Positions 11,131 to 22,659 of a stretch of 64,000 nt of DNA are shown here, one piece after another (the first letter of the stretch is position 1; every line of letters starts with the position of its first letter). Made by a program: the position numbers and the translations under genes. The notes beneath the pieces are model-generated. The model had not been told where the DNA came from. It saw nothing but the letters and a program-made list of their open reading frames with translations, and ran no database searches. This stretch comes from Tragulus kanchil. Its lineage: Eukaryota > Chordata > Mammalia > Artiodactyla > Tragulidae. The stretch lies in assembly GCA_022376925.1 (NCBI GenBank), contig JAIOJX010000002.1:42493501-42557500 (forward strand). The letters are read 5' to 3'.

Positions 11131-12920
11131 ATTCTGCTTTCATATATATTGTTTCATGTTGTGATTTGACCCTTCAGTTTGGAATCAAATTCTACATTTT
11201 TTCTTAAGCCCATCTCCTCTATTTCCACTAAGCTTTTGCTTTATACATTGCCTTTTTCCCCTACATTTCTTTGTTTCGTCCACATTATCTTGAAAACATT
11301 TAGGAGACCATCTTGTTTTCTCCCCTTTCATTAACCCTGACATTGTTTTCTAACTAATGTTAAGCTAAAGCATAGATTTCACAGAGCTAGGATTTAGCTG
11401 TCTCAAGATTATACACTAACAAAGGTAGCTCAGTCTCTTCTGACATGTAAATGGGCTTGAAAAATAGCCACCTTGAGCTCTGATCATTAAACTACCTCGA
11501 GGTTGTTAGCATTAAATGAGATACTGTACTACGCATGGTAGATATTGAACAAATATCAGTTTTATTTTCTTCCTTTCTAGTTCCTAAGGGTAGGGGCTGT
11601 GTCTAAACCATTTTGCATCCTTACTGTATAAAAAACTTTTATATATCTAATTACTTTATCCAGGCCATTTCTAATTCCTGAAATTGAAGGAAAAAGGGGC
11701 GGAACAAAGTCTCCTAAAATTTTCTTATTTCAGTTGTTCTTACAATTAGGGAGTTTTTAGTTGTGATATCTGACTCATGACTAAGTTTAGAAAATGAAGC
11801 CAGGTCTCTCATTGTGTCTGTTGGATATATGTATGACTCAGTGTGTGTCTTTGTCTTTGGATAATATTGCTGGAGATTAATTTGCAAAAAAAGCTCTAAT
11901 ATAATTGGCCTAAAAAAAGTAAGCACCTAGAAATCAAACAATTCTAAATACAAGAGAAATTAAGCAATTTTGAATAACTGAAACATTAATTACTGAATAC
12001 TGGCTTCCTCTTACAGAGAACTTAAAGATCCTTTGGATCATTAATATGTTTGGTGCCATCCTGAAGTTTTCTCTAAAAGAAACATTCCTCAGAATGTTAA
12101 TAAAGCACAGTTATAGTTGCTTAAGGAACGTAGAATGTGTGTTTTCAGTAAAGAAGGCATGAGGAATAGAAGTGGATTTTGTTAAGGGGAAATGAAGTAG
12201 ATCTGACTTACAAGTGACTGTTTCAGGATGGCAGAATAAAACAATGAACATAGAAAGTGATTTTAAAAAAAGTTTTGTGCAAAGTGGACCCTAAGAAAAG
12301 AGTTTAATGCTTGGTCAGAATTGACTAATCTTAAAATAAATTTAATTTAGTAAATGAATTTAAAAGTAAGCTGGTACAAAACTTGAATCTGGCTTTTCTC
12401 TCTGTTAATAGGACAACCTTTGATTAGACGTTAAGCTGCGTTTGATAACAGATTTTAAGTTTCTTTTCCTCTTAACTGATCTGTATTCGCCTTTGAAATC
12501 TTTTGTTTTTAATTTGGCTTAGTAAATAACTATTGTTCCACAGAGACCTATAATCCTATCTGACTGGGTATTCTAAGCCCTTTTGATATTTATTGACAAA
12601 ACTTTTTAAATAAAATTCTAATGAAGCCCCTTTGACCTCTAGCTAACTTTAGACTGCTTCAAAGATCCCTTGAAACATCTCAAAGAGAGATACTAGACTA
12701 ATTAGGTTCATTTGGCATACTGAATTACATGGGAATTATTGTCAAATGAGTAAAAAACCTCCTCAGGTTATATTGTATGGTAAATGCTACTAATATATGT
12801 ATCTTAGAAATTATATGGTGTTACTAATATTATAATATGCCCTGATAAAATGTTAGCAGTTATAAAGTACCTATATTACAGTGTTGTCACAGTGGTAACC
12901 AAGTTTCTTTGTCAATTGCC
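11131..12920. other. Mostly unique intergenic sequence between NBN and DECR1
   Basis: AT-rich, no exon signature, short open frames only. The stretch at about 11500-11560 resembles the end of a MIR element. No other repeat recognised. Confidence 0.45.
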
Positions 12921-12931
12921 TTGCAATCAGA

Positions 12932-13010
12932 CTTTTTTTTCTTTTTTAAAACTTTTATTTTACTTTTAACTTTTACAGAGTTTTGTTGTTTACAGATATG
13001 TATGACAATC
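12932..13010 (-). mobile_element. Short L1 3'-end insertion
   Basis: About 75 bp of antisense L1 3' terminus (TTTACAGAGTTTTGTTGTTTACAGATATGTATGA) preceded by a T-run and flanked by CAATCAGA on both sides. Severely 5'-truncated L1. The same element appears again at 14034-14112 in duplication B. Confidence 0.7.
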
Positions 13011-13479
13011 AGATTTTAAGCATGCCTTCTTAAGTCTTTTGTCATTATAGGCAGTTATGGTTTTATTCTGATACTTTTGCAAAAACGTCTTCTCTTGAAG
13101 ATGATTTATAGAAAGGACTTTTGAATAAACATAATTTTCTGACTTTCAAACCATAATGCTGAAAAAATTAGAGGAATCTAATGGGAAACTTGATGGTGTC
13201 ACAAAAGGTTAACAAAAGGACTGAATTGAGCTGATGAATATGCTTATAACTTTTATGGTTTCTAACTAATAAATTACTAGTTTGAATCTGTGTTTTCCAG
13301 GTATAGCAGAACCCTTCCTCTCAAATTAATTTTGACTTACAGTAATTTAGCAAAATTATACTTTTGTAAACAAAAATGAAACATTTACCACTTCTCTCTA
13401 CCTGATCCATCCAGAGACCGGAAACTCTTAGGCGTCCAGTAGCTTTTTCAGCTAAATTAGGAAGGCTATCTCACTAAGA

Positions 13480-13990
13480 GTACTAATGTATCCACCAGAG
13501 ATGCTTGGAGGGCACAAACAAAACCTTGCGTGCACCAGGACCCAGGGAAAGAGCAGTGATCCTATAAGAGACTGAGCCAGACCTGCCTGTGAGGGTATCC
13601 TATGGAGGAATGGGTTAGCAGTAGCCTGTCCTGGAGACAGGGACACTGGCAACAATAGTCCTGGGAAGACGGCAAGTGGCATAAATTCTCTTGGAGGAGG
13701 TCGCGATTAGCCCCTACATAGGGCCGATGGATGGGCAATCCACAAACTGAAAACATTCTAAAGAAGTTCCTGAACTGTTGCAAAACTTCTAGGTCCTACA
13801 ACAGACTTTCCAAGCTGGGGATCCAGCAAAGGGACTGAGAATCCCATGGGAATCTGACTTTGAAGATCAGGGGGATTTGATTACAGAACTTCCACAGGAC
13901 TTGGAAAGAGACTCTTAGAGAGCACTAACAAAAACATGTATGCACTGGAATCCAGGAAGAAGGAGCAGTGACCCCGAAGCGAGTCAGACT
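13480..13990. repeat. Unclassified ruminant repeat with internal diverged copies
   Basis: Two related but diverged sub-blocks lie about 420 bp apart, one around 13495-13560 (GGAGGGCACAAACAAAACC) and one around 13912-13980 (GAGAGCACTAACAAAAACA). Both run on into GGAGCAGTGACCC-like words. The region recurs through duplications B and C up to 15290. It may belong to a ruminant L1 or ERV; I cannot assign it. Confidence 0.45.
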
Positions 13991-14023
13991 TAAAATTGTT
14001 ATTTTACTTTTAACTTTTTGACC

Positions 14024-15080
14024 TTGCAATCAGACTTTTTCTTTTTTAAAACTTTTATTTTACTTTTAACTTTTACAGAGTTTTGTTGTTTACAGATATG
14101 TATGACAATCAGATTTTAAGCATGCCTTCTTAAGTCTTTTGTCATTATAGGCAGTTATGGTTTTATTCTGATACTTTTGCAAAAACGTCTTCTCTTGAAG
14201 ATGATTTATAGAAAGGACTTTTGAATAAACATAATTTTCTGACTTTCAAACCATAATGCTGAAAAAATTAGAGGAATCTAATGGGAAACTTGATGGTGTC
14301 ACAAAAGGTTAACAAAAGGACTGAATTGAGCTGATGAATATGCTTATAACTTTTATGGTTTCTAACTAATAAATTACTAGTTTGAATCTGTGTTTTCCAG
14401 GTATAGCAGAACCCTTCCTCTCAAATTAATTTTGACTTACAGTAATTTAGCAAAATTATACTTTTGTAAACAAAAATGAAACATTTACCACTTCTCTCTA
14501 CCTGATCCATCCAGAGACCGGAAACTCTTAGGCGTCCAGTAGCTTTTTCAGCTAAATTAGGAAGGCTATCTCACTAAGAGTACTAATGTATCCACCAGAG
14601 ATGCTTGGAGGGCACAAACAAAACCTTGCGTGCACCAGGACCCAGGGAAAGAGCAGTGATCCTATAAGAGACTGAGCCAGACCTGCCTGTGAGGGTATCC
14701 TATGGAGGAATGGGTTAGCAGTAGCCTGTCCTGGAGACAGGGACACTGGCAACAATAGTCCTGGGAAGACGGCAAGTGGCATAAATTCTCTTGGAGGAGG
14801 TCGCGATTAGCCCCTACATAGGGCCGATGGATGGGCAATCCACAAACTGAAAACATTCTAAAGAAGTTCCTGAACTGTTGCAAAACTTCTAGGTCCTACA
14901 ACAGACTTTCCAAGCTGGGGATCCAGCAAAGGGACTGAGAATCCCATGGGAATCTGACTTTGAAGATCAGGGGGATTTGATTACAGAACTTCCACAGGAC
15001 TTGGAAAGAGACTCTTAGAGAGCACTAACAAAAACATGTATGCACTGGAATCCAGGAAGAAGGAGCAGTGACCCCCGAAA
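14024..15080. repeat. Direct duplication B, copy 2
   Basis: Second copy of 12921-13990. Its last 280 bp (from 14803) are also the start of duplication C, so that part exists three times in the window. Confidence 0.9.
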
Positions 15081-15319
15081 GACAGAGTCAGACTTGCCCC
15101 CTGTGTATTTGGAAGTCTCTTGTGGAAGTGTGGGTCGATACTGGCCTCCCACAAGGTCAGGGGCACTGGCCGCAGCAGACCTGGGAGGCACAGTGTGCTT
15201 GCATAAATCCTTTTGGAGAAGATCACCATTACCTTTACCATAGTTTAGCCTCAGGCCAAACTACATAGTGGGAGCACAGCCTTGGACTTCAGCAGAAAAT
15301 TGGATTAAAGATTTATAGA

Positions 15320-15595
15320 GCATGAAAATAAAAAGAGGGACAAATACATATATATGGAATCTAGTGAGATTGTCCTGATAAATACACATGCAGAGCAGTG
15401 ACAGAAAAACAGACATAGAGAACAGAACTATGGACATTGAGAGGAGGGAAGCGCAATGACTAGAGCTATTTTCTTCACATATGATAGTACAGGCCTTCAT
15501 GCTACTTCCTTTACGCCTTCCACCCACTGTTCGTTCCCCACAATGTCCATATGTCCACTGTCCATGTCTGTCTTTCCATCCCTTCACAGCTGCAG
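15320..15595. mobile_element. Inverted (twin-primed-like) L1 3' fragment
   Basis: About 15337-15445 is sense L1 3' sequence (TATATGGAATCTAGTGAGATTG, GAAAAACAGACATAGAG). About 15446-15595 is antisense sequence from the adjacent L1 3' UTR (TTCTTCACATATGATAGTA, CCCCACAATGTCCATATG). Opposite orientations of one element suggest 5' inversion during insertion. Repeated at 16417-16695 by duplication C. Confidence 0.65.
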
Positions 15596-15760
15596 ATCTT
15601 TTATTAGCTTTCAGCCACTTCCCCTTTAGAAAAGGGGAACTTTGTCTTAACTCTAATATATTACTATTCTGATGATGGGTAGTCCAGTTCAGACTTAAAC
15701 ATGCACTTAAAGAAAAAACATAAATTACTGAAAAAGCACTCTGGCAGTGTATACAAAGGA

Positions 15761-15899
15761 CTCCCCTGATGGCTGAGTGGTAAAGAATTTGCCTGCCAAT
15801 GCAGGAGAGGCAGATACAATCTCTAGGTCAGCATGATACCCTGGAGAAGGAAATGGCAACCCACTCTAGTATTCTTATTTTGGAAATCCCATAGAGTGC
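15761..15899 (+). mobile_element. Bov-A2 SINE, partial (repeated at 16858-16997)
   Basis: CTGATGGCTGAGTGGTAAAG head and CTGGAGAAGGAAATGGCAAC body of a plus-strand Bov-A element, truncated after CCCATAGAGTG. Second copy from duplication C. Confidence 0.85.
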
Positions 15900-16997
15900 G
15901 CGATTAGCCCCTACATAGGGCCGATGGATGGGCAATCCACAAACTGAAAACATTCTAAAGAAGTTCCTGAACTGTTGCAAAACTTCTAGGTCCTACAACA
16001 GACTTTCCAAGCTGGGGATCCAGCAAAGGGACTGAGAATCCCATGGGAATCTGACTTTGAAGATCAGGGGGATTTGATTACAGAACTTCCACAGGACTTG
16101 GAAAGAGACTCTTAGAGAGCACTAACAAAAACATGTATGCACTGGAATCCAGGAAGAAGGAGCAGTGACCCCCGAAAGACAGAGTCAGACTTGCCCCCTG
16201 TGTATTTGGAAGTCTCTTGTGGAAGTGTGGGTCGATACTGGCCTCCCACAAGGTCAGGGGCACTGGCCGCAGCAGACCTGGGAGGCACAGTGTGCTTGCA
16301 TAAATCCTTTTGGAGAAGATCACCATTACCTTTACCATAGTTTAGCCTCAGGCCAAACTACATAGTGGGAGCACAGCCTTGGACTTCAGCAGAAAATTGG
16401 ATTAAAGATTTATAGAGCATGAAAATAAAAAAGAGAGGGACAAATACATATATATGGAATCTAGTGAGATTGTCCTGATAAATACACATGCAGAGCAGTG
16501 ACAGAAAAACAGACATAGAGAACAGAACTATGGACATTGAGAGGAGGGAAGCGCAATGACTAGAGCTATTTTCTTCACATATGATAGTACAGGCCTTCAT
16601 GCTACTTCCTTTACGCCTTCCACCCACTGTTCGTTCCCCACAATGTCCATATGTCCACTGTCCATGTCTGTCTTTCCATCCCTTCACAGCTGCAGATCTT
16701 TTATTAGCTTTCAGCCACTTCCCCTTTAGAAAAGGGGAACTTTGTCTTAACTCTAATATATTACTATTCTGATGATGGGTAGTCCAGTTCAGACTTAAAC
16801 ATGCACTTAAAGAAAAAACATAAATTACTGAAAAAGCACTCTGGCAGTGTATACAAAGGACTCCCCTGATGGCTGAGTGGTAAAGAATTTGCCTGCCAAT
16901 GCAGGAGAGGCAGATACAATCTCTAGGTCAGCATGATACCCTGGAGAAGGAAATGGCAACCCACTCTAGTATTCTTATTTTGGAAATCCCATAGAGT
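15900..16997. repeat. Direct duplication C, copy 2
   Basis: Second copy of 14803-15899. It reads on without filler into unique sequence at 16998. Confidence 0.9.
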
Positions 16998-17004
16998 GAA
17001 ACTG

Positions 17005-17560
17005 AGAAGGGTTAATTTTGAATTTATGCTGGCTCTGCTTCTATAACTTTAACTCTTTCTGTTATACTTAATTGCCCTCCTCAGGGAGACAACCTGACTC
17101 CACCCACCTGTTAAGGACTGTGATATTCTTGAATCCTTTGCATGGCAAATGGTGCAGCTCTGGGTGCTCTTTGTCTGCTGCTTACCTTCTGGGCCCAGAA
17201 ATTCCCACCTGAGGAGGCCAGAATCACAAGACAGATGTGACATTTTTATTGATGTGATAGATGTTCCATTTCAAATCACCCATGACATGGCTGTAAAGAA
17301 GTGAAACTAACATATCCCCCTTCTTGAGGCTTCTCATTCTAGGAATTAAATGGTCTTTTTACTTTGTTTCCTCACCTCCCCCCCATCTTTGATCCATAAA
17401 AGAATCTGACATTCAGGCCAGGACAAGATGGCTATTCTGAGGCTGTTCTAGCCTGCCATCTTCTAGCTTTCTGAATAAAGTCCTTTCCCTTGCTTCAACA
17501 CCTTATCTCTTGGATTCAATGGCCCAGGGGGATCTTGGCAAAAGTCAGAGATGACCTGGC
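17005..17560 (+). mobile_element. Probable solo ERV LTR
   Basis: Sequence with LTR-like organisation: CAAGATGGCTATTCTGAGG and CTGCCATCTTCTAGC followed by a polyadenylation signal (AATAAAG at 17475-17481) and GTCCTTTCCCTTGC, a typical end of ruminant ERV LTRs. I see no gag, pol or env next to it. Exact termini are uncertain. It lies upstream of DECR1 in the same orientation. Confidence 0.5.
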
Positions 17561-17684
17561 TGCTAACGGACAAGTGTATATGTGCCTTGTATTTCTGCAA
17601 TCTTTACCTTTTCTGGCACAGTAACTCCTGCACCCACACAATGACAGATGATCTGCCATTAATGACCCTATAAAAAACAATCCG

Positions 17685-19890
17685 CTAAGATCAGGAACAA
17701 GACAGGGGTGTCCACTTTCACCACTACTATTCAACATAGTCTTGGAAGTTCTAGCAACAGCAATAAGAGAAGAGAAAGAAATAAAAGGAATCCAAATTGG
17801 AAAGGAAGAAATCAAGCTCTCTCTTTTTGCAGATGACATTATATTATACATAGAAAATCCCAAAGACACTATTACAAAGCTACTAGAGCTAATCAATGAA
17901 TTCAGCAAAGTCACGGGATACAAAGTCAATACACAGAAATCACTGGCATTCCTATACACCAACAATGAAAACTCAGAAAACGAAATCAAAGAGGCAATCC
18001 CCTTCACCATTGCAACCAAAAGAATAAAATACCTAGGAATAAACCTACCCAAAGAAACAAAAGAATTGTACACAGAAAATTACAAGACACTCATGAAAGA
18101 AATTAAAGAAGACTTAAACAGATGGAGAGATATTCCATGTTCCTGGATCGGAAGAATCAATATTGTGAAAATGACCACATGACCAAATATCATCTATAGA
18201 TTCAATGTAATACCTATTCAACTACCATTGACATTCTTCATAGAACTAGACCAAAGAATCACACAGTTGATATGGAAACACAAAAGACCTCGACTAGCCA
18301 AAGCAATCCTGAGAAAGAAAAACGGAGCTGGAGGAATCAGCCTCCCTAACTTCAGACTCTACTACAAAGCAACAGTCATCAGGACAGTATGGTACTGGCA
18401 CAAAAACAGAACTATAGACCAATGGAACAAGATAGAGAACACAGAGATAAACCCACAACCTATGGGTACCTTATTTTTGACAAAGGAGGTGAAACTATAA
18501 AATGGGACAAAGACAGCCTCTTCAACAAGTGGTGCTGGGAGAATTGGACAGCTACATGCAAAAAAATGAAGTTGGAACATTCCCTGACACCATACACAAA
18601 GATCAACGCAATATGGATTAAAGACCTCAATGTAAGACCAGAAACCCTAAAACTCTTAGAGGAGAATATAGGCAAAACCCTCAAGGACATCAATCAAAGC
18701 AAGATCTTCTCTGACCCACCTACTAGAATAGCAGAACTCAAAAGAAAAATGAACATGTGGGACCTCATGAAACTTAAAAGCTTTTGTACAGCAAAAGAAA
18801 TTACAAAAAAGCTGAACAGACACCCCACAGAGTGGGAGAAAATCATAGCAAATGAAATAACAGACAAAGAATTAATCTGCAAAATCTACAAGTAACTCAG
18901 ACAACTCAGCACAGGAAAAACGAACAACCCAATCAAAAAATGGGAAAAAGATCTAAAGAGACGCCTCTCCAAAGAGGACATACAGATGGTTCCAAAGCAC
19001 ATGAAACGGTGCTCAACTTCACTTATAATTAGAGAAATGTAAATCAAAACTACAATGAGATATCACCTCACACCCGTCAGAATGGCCATCATCAATAAAT
19101 TGACAGACAATAAATGCTGGAGAGGGTGCGGAGAAAAGGGAACACTCTTGCATTGCTGGTAGGAATGTAAATTGATACAGTCTCTGTGGAAGACAGTATG
19201 GAGATTCCTTAAAAAACTAAAAATAGAGGCACCCTATGACCCAGCAATCCCACTATTAGGCTTACACCCTGATGAAATCAAAATTGAAAGAGGCACCTAT
19301 ACCCCAATGTTCATTGCAGCTCTCTATACAATAGCCAGAACATGGAAGCAACCTAGATGTCCATCGACAAATGAATGGATACAGTAGCTCTGGTACATAT
19401 ATACAATGGAATACTACTCAGCTGTTAAAAGAAATGCAAAAGACTCAGTGCTAACGAAGTGGCTGACTCTAGAACCTGTCATAAAAAGTGAAGTAAATCA
19501 AAAAGAGAAAGACAAATACAGTATACTAACACACATATATGGAATCTAGTAGGATGGTCTTGATAACACACACAGTGAACTCATGGAAAAACAGACAGAG
19601 CATAGACATATGGACATTGTGGGGAAGAAATAGGGAGGGGGAAGCATGGAGGGAGTAACATGGAAACCTAGCCTGTCACGTGTGGAAAAGATAGCTATTA
19701 TCATTGTGCTAAGGGAATAGGAGTGCTCACAATGGCATGGGGCGATGGTCCGGAGGGATGGGATGGGAGGAACTGGGGTGTGGGGACCAGGGATATATGC
19801 ATATGACTGATCTGGGAACACACATGTCTGTGAACAACAAAACTCTGTAAAACCTTTAAAATAAAGAATTAAAAAAAAAAAAAAAAACCC
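17685..19890 (+). mobile_element. 5'-truncated L1 (ORF2 3' half + 3' UTR + poly-A) with 13-bp target duplication
   Basis: Sense L1. The ORF2 reverse-transcriptase section carries the FADD catalytic motif near 17826, followed by the ORF2 C-terminal region, 3' UTR and an A-tail ending about 19887. Flanking copies of AAAAAACAATCCG at 17672-17684 and 19891-19903 are an exact target-site duplication, which fixes the boundaries and indicates endonuclease-dependent insertion. The frame is interrupted by a stop at 18181 and frame changes near 18500, so it cannot make ORF2 protein. ORF1 and the 5' UTR are absent. It ends about 170 bp before the DECR1 start codon. Confidence 0.92.
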
Positions 19891-19903
19891 AAAAAACAAT
19901 CCG

Positions 19904-20057
19904 GACATAAAAAGCAATGGGAGTAGGAAAAAGGTGACGGAGAGGCGTGTACCCAGGAGACGGGGCGGGGCGTCTCAGCACAGCCCTCGGAGCTTTGCGA
20001 TTTCTGACCCTCCCCGCTCAGCCCGCGCATTTCCGGCCAAACTTCGGGAGGTCTGAC
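19904..20057 (+). promoter_or_regulatory. DECR1: DECR1 proximal promoter and 5' UTR
   Basis: GC-rich block between the L1 target duplication and the DECR1 ATG. It has a GC box (GGGGCGGGGC, 19962-19971) and an inverted ETS-like TTCCGG at 20031-20036. No TATA box is evident. CpG-rich sequence continues into intron 1 to about 20400. The transcription start is not determinable here. A retained promoter of only about 150 bp next to a young L1 is unusual. Confidence 0.65.
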
Positions 20058-20108
20058 ATGGCGCTGTTAGGCAAGGTTCTCTTTGCGTGGGGCCGCGGTC
20101 CTCGGCGG
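20058..20108 (+). CDS. DECR1: DECR1 exon 1 (mitochondrial 2,4-dienoyl-CoA reductase, N-terminus)
   Basis: ATG at 20058 opens MALLGKVLFAWGRGPRR and ends in phase 0 at a GTAAGG donor (20109). Exon 2 then begins FFSYGTK, giving GPRRFFSYGTK, which parallels human APRRFFSYGTK. The segment is hydrophobic and arginine-rich without acidic residues, as expected for a mitochondrial presequence. It is six residues shorter than human exon 1. DECR1 reduces 2,4-dienoyl-CoA intermediates to trans-3-enoyl-CoA with NADPH in the mitochondrial matrix, allowing beta-oxidation of polyunsaturated fatty acids. Confidence 0.88.
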
Positions 20109-20598
20109 GTAAGGCAGCGCTGAAAGGGCCGAGGGCCCTGCGAGTCCCTTGCAAGAGCCGTGTGCAGAAGGCGAGCGGAGCGTGGACCCTGGTCCCGGGG
20201 CGCGGGGAGAAGTGCAGAGGGTGGACTCGTGGTCCCAGGGCACGGGGAGCTCGGGCTGGCTGTCATGGCAAGAGAGGGGAAGGGACTGGGGCTTCGACTG
20301 AGTCTCGCGAGCAGCGGGAGCTCGGGCACTGGGGCAAAGGGGAAAGTCTCCTTCTCTGCTGTGGGAGGCGGTCCTCCTATTCGTTTGTGTGCAGGGCGAT
20401 GGGCAGCGCTTGCCTCAATATTTACAGGTTTCCCATTCCTAGAAGTTTCAAAGTTGTATGCAGAGTGCACACACATACTAAGAGCAACTTGAGAGCAAGT
20501 ATTGAGCTCACACACCCAATCCCACTTTTGACGAGTGAGAGAGGGTTGGGGGGTGGGGGGCTGGTGGCTGGAGGGAACATTGCCTTTGTCTGTAGTTC

Positions 20599-20758
20599 AT
20601 TTTTTTTTTTTTTTTCAAGTATTGCTTTGTTTATCTTAATTTGGCTGCACTGGGTCTTAGTTGTGGCATGTGGGATCTAGTTCCCTGACCAGGGATCAAA
20701 CCCGGGCACCCTGCATTAGAAGCACAGAGTCTTAACCACTGGACCACCAGGGAAGTCC
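20599..20758 (-). mobile_element. CHR-type tRNA SINE with 9-bp target duplication
   Basis: T-run, then GGCTGCACTGGGTCTTAG and the tRNA-like end TTAACCACTGGACCACCAGG. Flanked by CTGTAGTTC at 20590-20598 and 20759-20767. Confidence 0.88.
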
Positions 20759-20832
20759 CTGTAGTTCGTTTTTTAATGAAGAAATCCATTCACCTGTTAG
20801 TTGTTTAAAGATTAATACAAACCTGAGAGCGT

Positions 20833-21041
20833 GCCAGGGTGCTCTGTCACCCTGGACTCTGCCGCCCCATGAACTGTCATTCTGGGCTCCTCTGTCCATG
20901 GAATTTTCCAGGCAAGAAATTGGGAGTGGGTTGTCATTTCTTACTCCAGGGAATCTTCCCCACCCAGGGAGCACTCTTAATCTCTTATGTCTTCTGCATT
21001 GGCAGGTGGATTCTTTACTTCTGCACTACCTGGGAAGCGCA
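20833..21041 (-). mobile_element. Bov-A2 SINE, minus strand, diverged
   Basis: Antisense Bov-A2 words: TCCATGGAATTTTCCAGGCAAG, GAGTGGGTTGTCATTTC, CTGCATTGGCAGGTGGATTC, ACTACCTGGGAAGC. Confidence 0.85.
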
Positions 21042-21689
21042 TACACTTATATTCACATAAAAAGGAAAGAAAATCGAGCTGTTTAAATTTTCCTTCCTGG
21101 GGGTAATGCTGGGGGATCTGCATGCATCTCATGCTGGCTTTCACGTTTTTTTCTCTCATAATTTTGTTTTGTCAGCAACTCTCCACTAGACCAATAGTCA
21201 AAGTGCTTGAGAAGAAACAGTTGGAGAGGGGAAGAAAGAAAAAGAAAGACGAAAACAAGTAATAATGTCTAAGACAGCCCCTTTCCCATCCAAATTAAAA
21301 GAAATATTAATGAGCTATGCTAAATTAAACCTGAATTCATGATTTCTTTAGCCAGGCAGAAACATTAATCAGCCAACTGTGAAAAAGCCTTTTTTTAGTT
21401 GGATAGAATGAGTAGTCATTGTTTTATTTTTTTGAGAAACACGGACACATTTCAAATTCCAGTTGTAAACACAAGAAAATAGTATGAGTCTCTGAAGTGT
21501 GAGAGAACTTACTTTTAAAAGGTGAGATTTGTTCAAGGCCAGGATGTTGACACTATTTTCTCTTATAAAGATTTCGGTTATAGGTTGTAAAAGAAGGCTC
21601 TACTTTCTGATCCTTTGTAAAGAACTCTCATTTGAATCCTATAATGGCTCTGTAAAGTAGAGAAGTCTTAACAGATTTTTTTTTGTTGT

Positions 21690-21903
21690 TTTCTTTTTGT
21701 CTGGGCTGGATCTTCAGTGCAGTGTTTGGGCTTTCTTGTTGCGGTGGCTTCTACTGTGACAGAGCACAGGCTCTAGGGCGAGAGTTCAGTAGTTGTGGTA
21801 CACAGGCTTCATTGCTCAATGGCATGTGGCATCTTCTTGGACCAGGGATTGAACCTGTGTCCCCTGCATTGACAGGCGGACTCTTATCCACTGAGATTCC
21901 CAA
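21690..21903 (-). mobile_element. Bov-tA-like SINE, minus strand, diverged
   Basis: GCGGTGGCTTCTACTGTGACAGAGCACAGG, GACCAGGGATTGAACCTGTG and CTTATCCACTGAGATTCCCAAG mark an antisense tRNA-derived SINE. Left boundary near the T-run at 21675. Confidence 0.75.
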
Positions 21904-22490
21904 GAGATTTTTTTTTAAAAAGACAGATCCTAAGGATTGTAGTTATAAGGTCACATAGACTGTGTCCCAGTTCTTCTGACATTAGACAATGCAGCATGAG
22001 AGGGAGAAAATGAACTCATTTAAAAATTAATTGTAATGTGACAGTTTTGAAATTTCTTTGCTTAAGAAAAATGGAAGTTTTGAGAATGGAGGTTTGAAGA
22101 CGAGAGTTCCTTATAGGGGGTGTTTCTCCCCTTCCTGGCACATGCAGACGTGGGAGAAAATTCCTGGGAGAAAAAAAGCCTTCACATCTGTAAAGTGGCA
22201 GGTTGTTCTAGGAAATGTGTTTTTGTGGGCAAATGTAAGTTGGTAAAGACCTGATTTAAATATTTTAGTTATCGAGATTCTGAGACATGTTTGTCATACA
22301 TCTTGTTTATGAGGTGCTGTATTGCTGTTGGCTGCTAAGGCTCAGTTCAATCAAGTATTTAATGAGAACTAGCTCTGTGCCTGCTCATGGGGATGCAATG
22401 GTTAAAAAAGTACAAAACTTGCTCTGAAGTTGCACTCAGATTTATTGAGGAAAAAATCACTCATTCAGTAGTTCATCAAGAAATGCTAGG
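21904..22490. other. Unique DECR1 intron 1 sequence
   Basis: No repeat or exon recognised. Confidence 0.4.
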
Positions 22491-22640
22491 GCTTTTTTTT
22501 TTTTTGTCAATTTTTATTTTACTTTTTAATTTTACAGAGTTGTGTTGTTTACAGATATGTGTGATCCCAGATTAATCATATGTATGTCCCCCCAACCCCC
22601 CTTCTCAGGCCATCGCACAGCACCCCTGCAGAATCGTGTT
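22490..22640 (-). mobile_element. L1 3'-end fragment, minus strand
   Basis: T-run followed by ACAGAGTTGTGTTGTTTACAG and ATCCCAGATTAATCATATG, the antisense L1 3' UTR end seen several times in this window. Confidence 0.75.
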
Positions 22641-22659
22641 GGGTGTTTTTTGACAATCT

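Larger units (their letters stand above)
12921..13990. repeat. Direct duplication B, copy 1 (offset 1100)
   Basis: The sequence from CCTTGCAATCAGAC to GCAGTGACCCC recurs at 14024-15080. A 33-bp filler (13991-14023) at the joint reuses words from the start of the block. Confidence 0.9.
14803..15899. repeat. Direct duplication C, copy 1 (offset 1097)
   Basis: The block GCGATTAGCCCCTACATAGG to GAAATCCCATAGAGTG recurs at 15900-16997. Differences are few, for example an AGAG insertion and one A near 15337 versus 16431. Confidence 0.9.

Noticed and set aside
17742..18895. Open frames with reverse-transcriptase similarity as functional genes
   Set aside because: They are pieces of a 5'-truncated, frame-broken L1 ORF2 with poly-A tail and target duplication.
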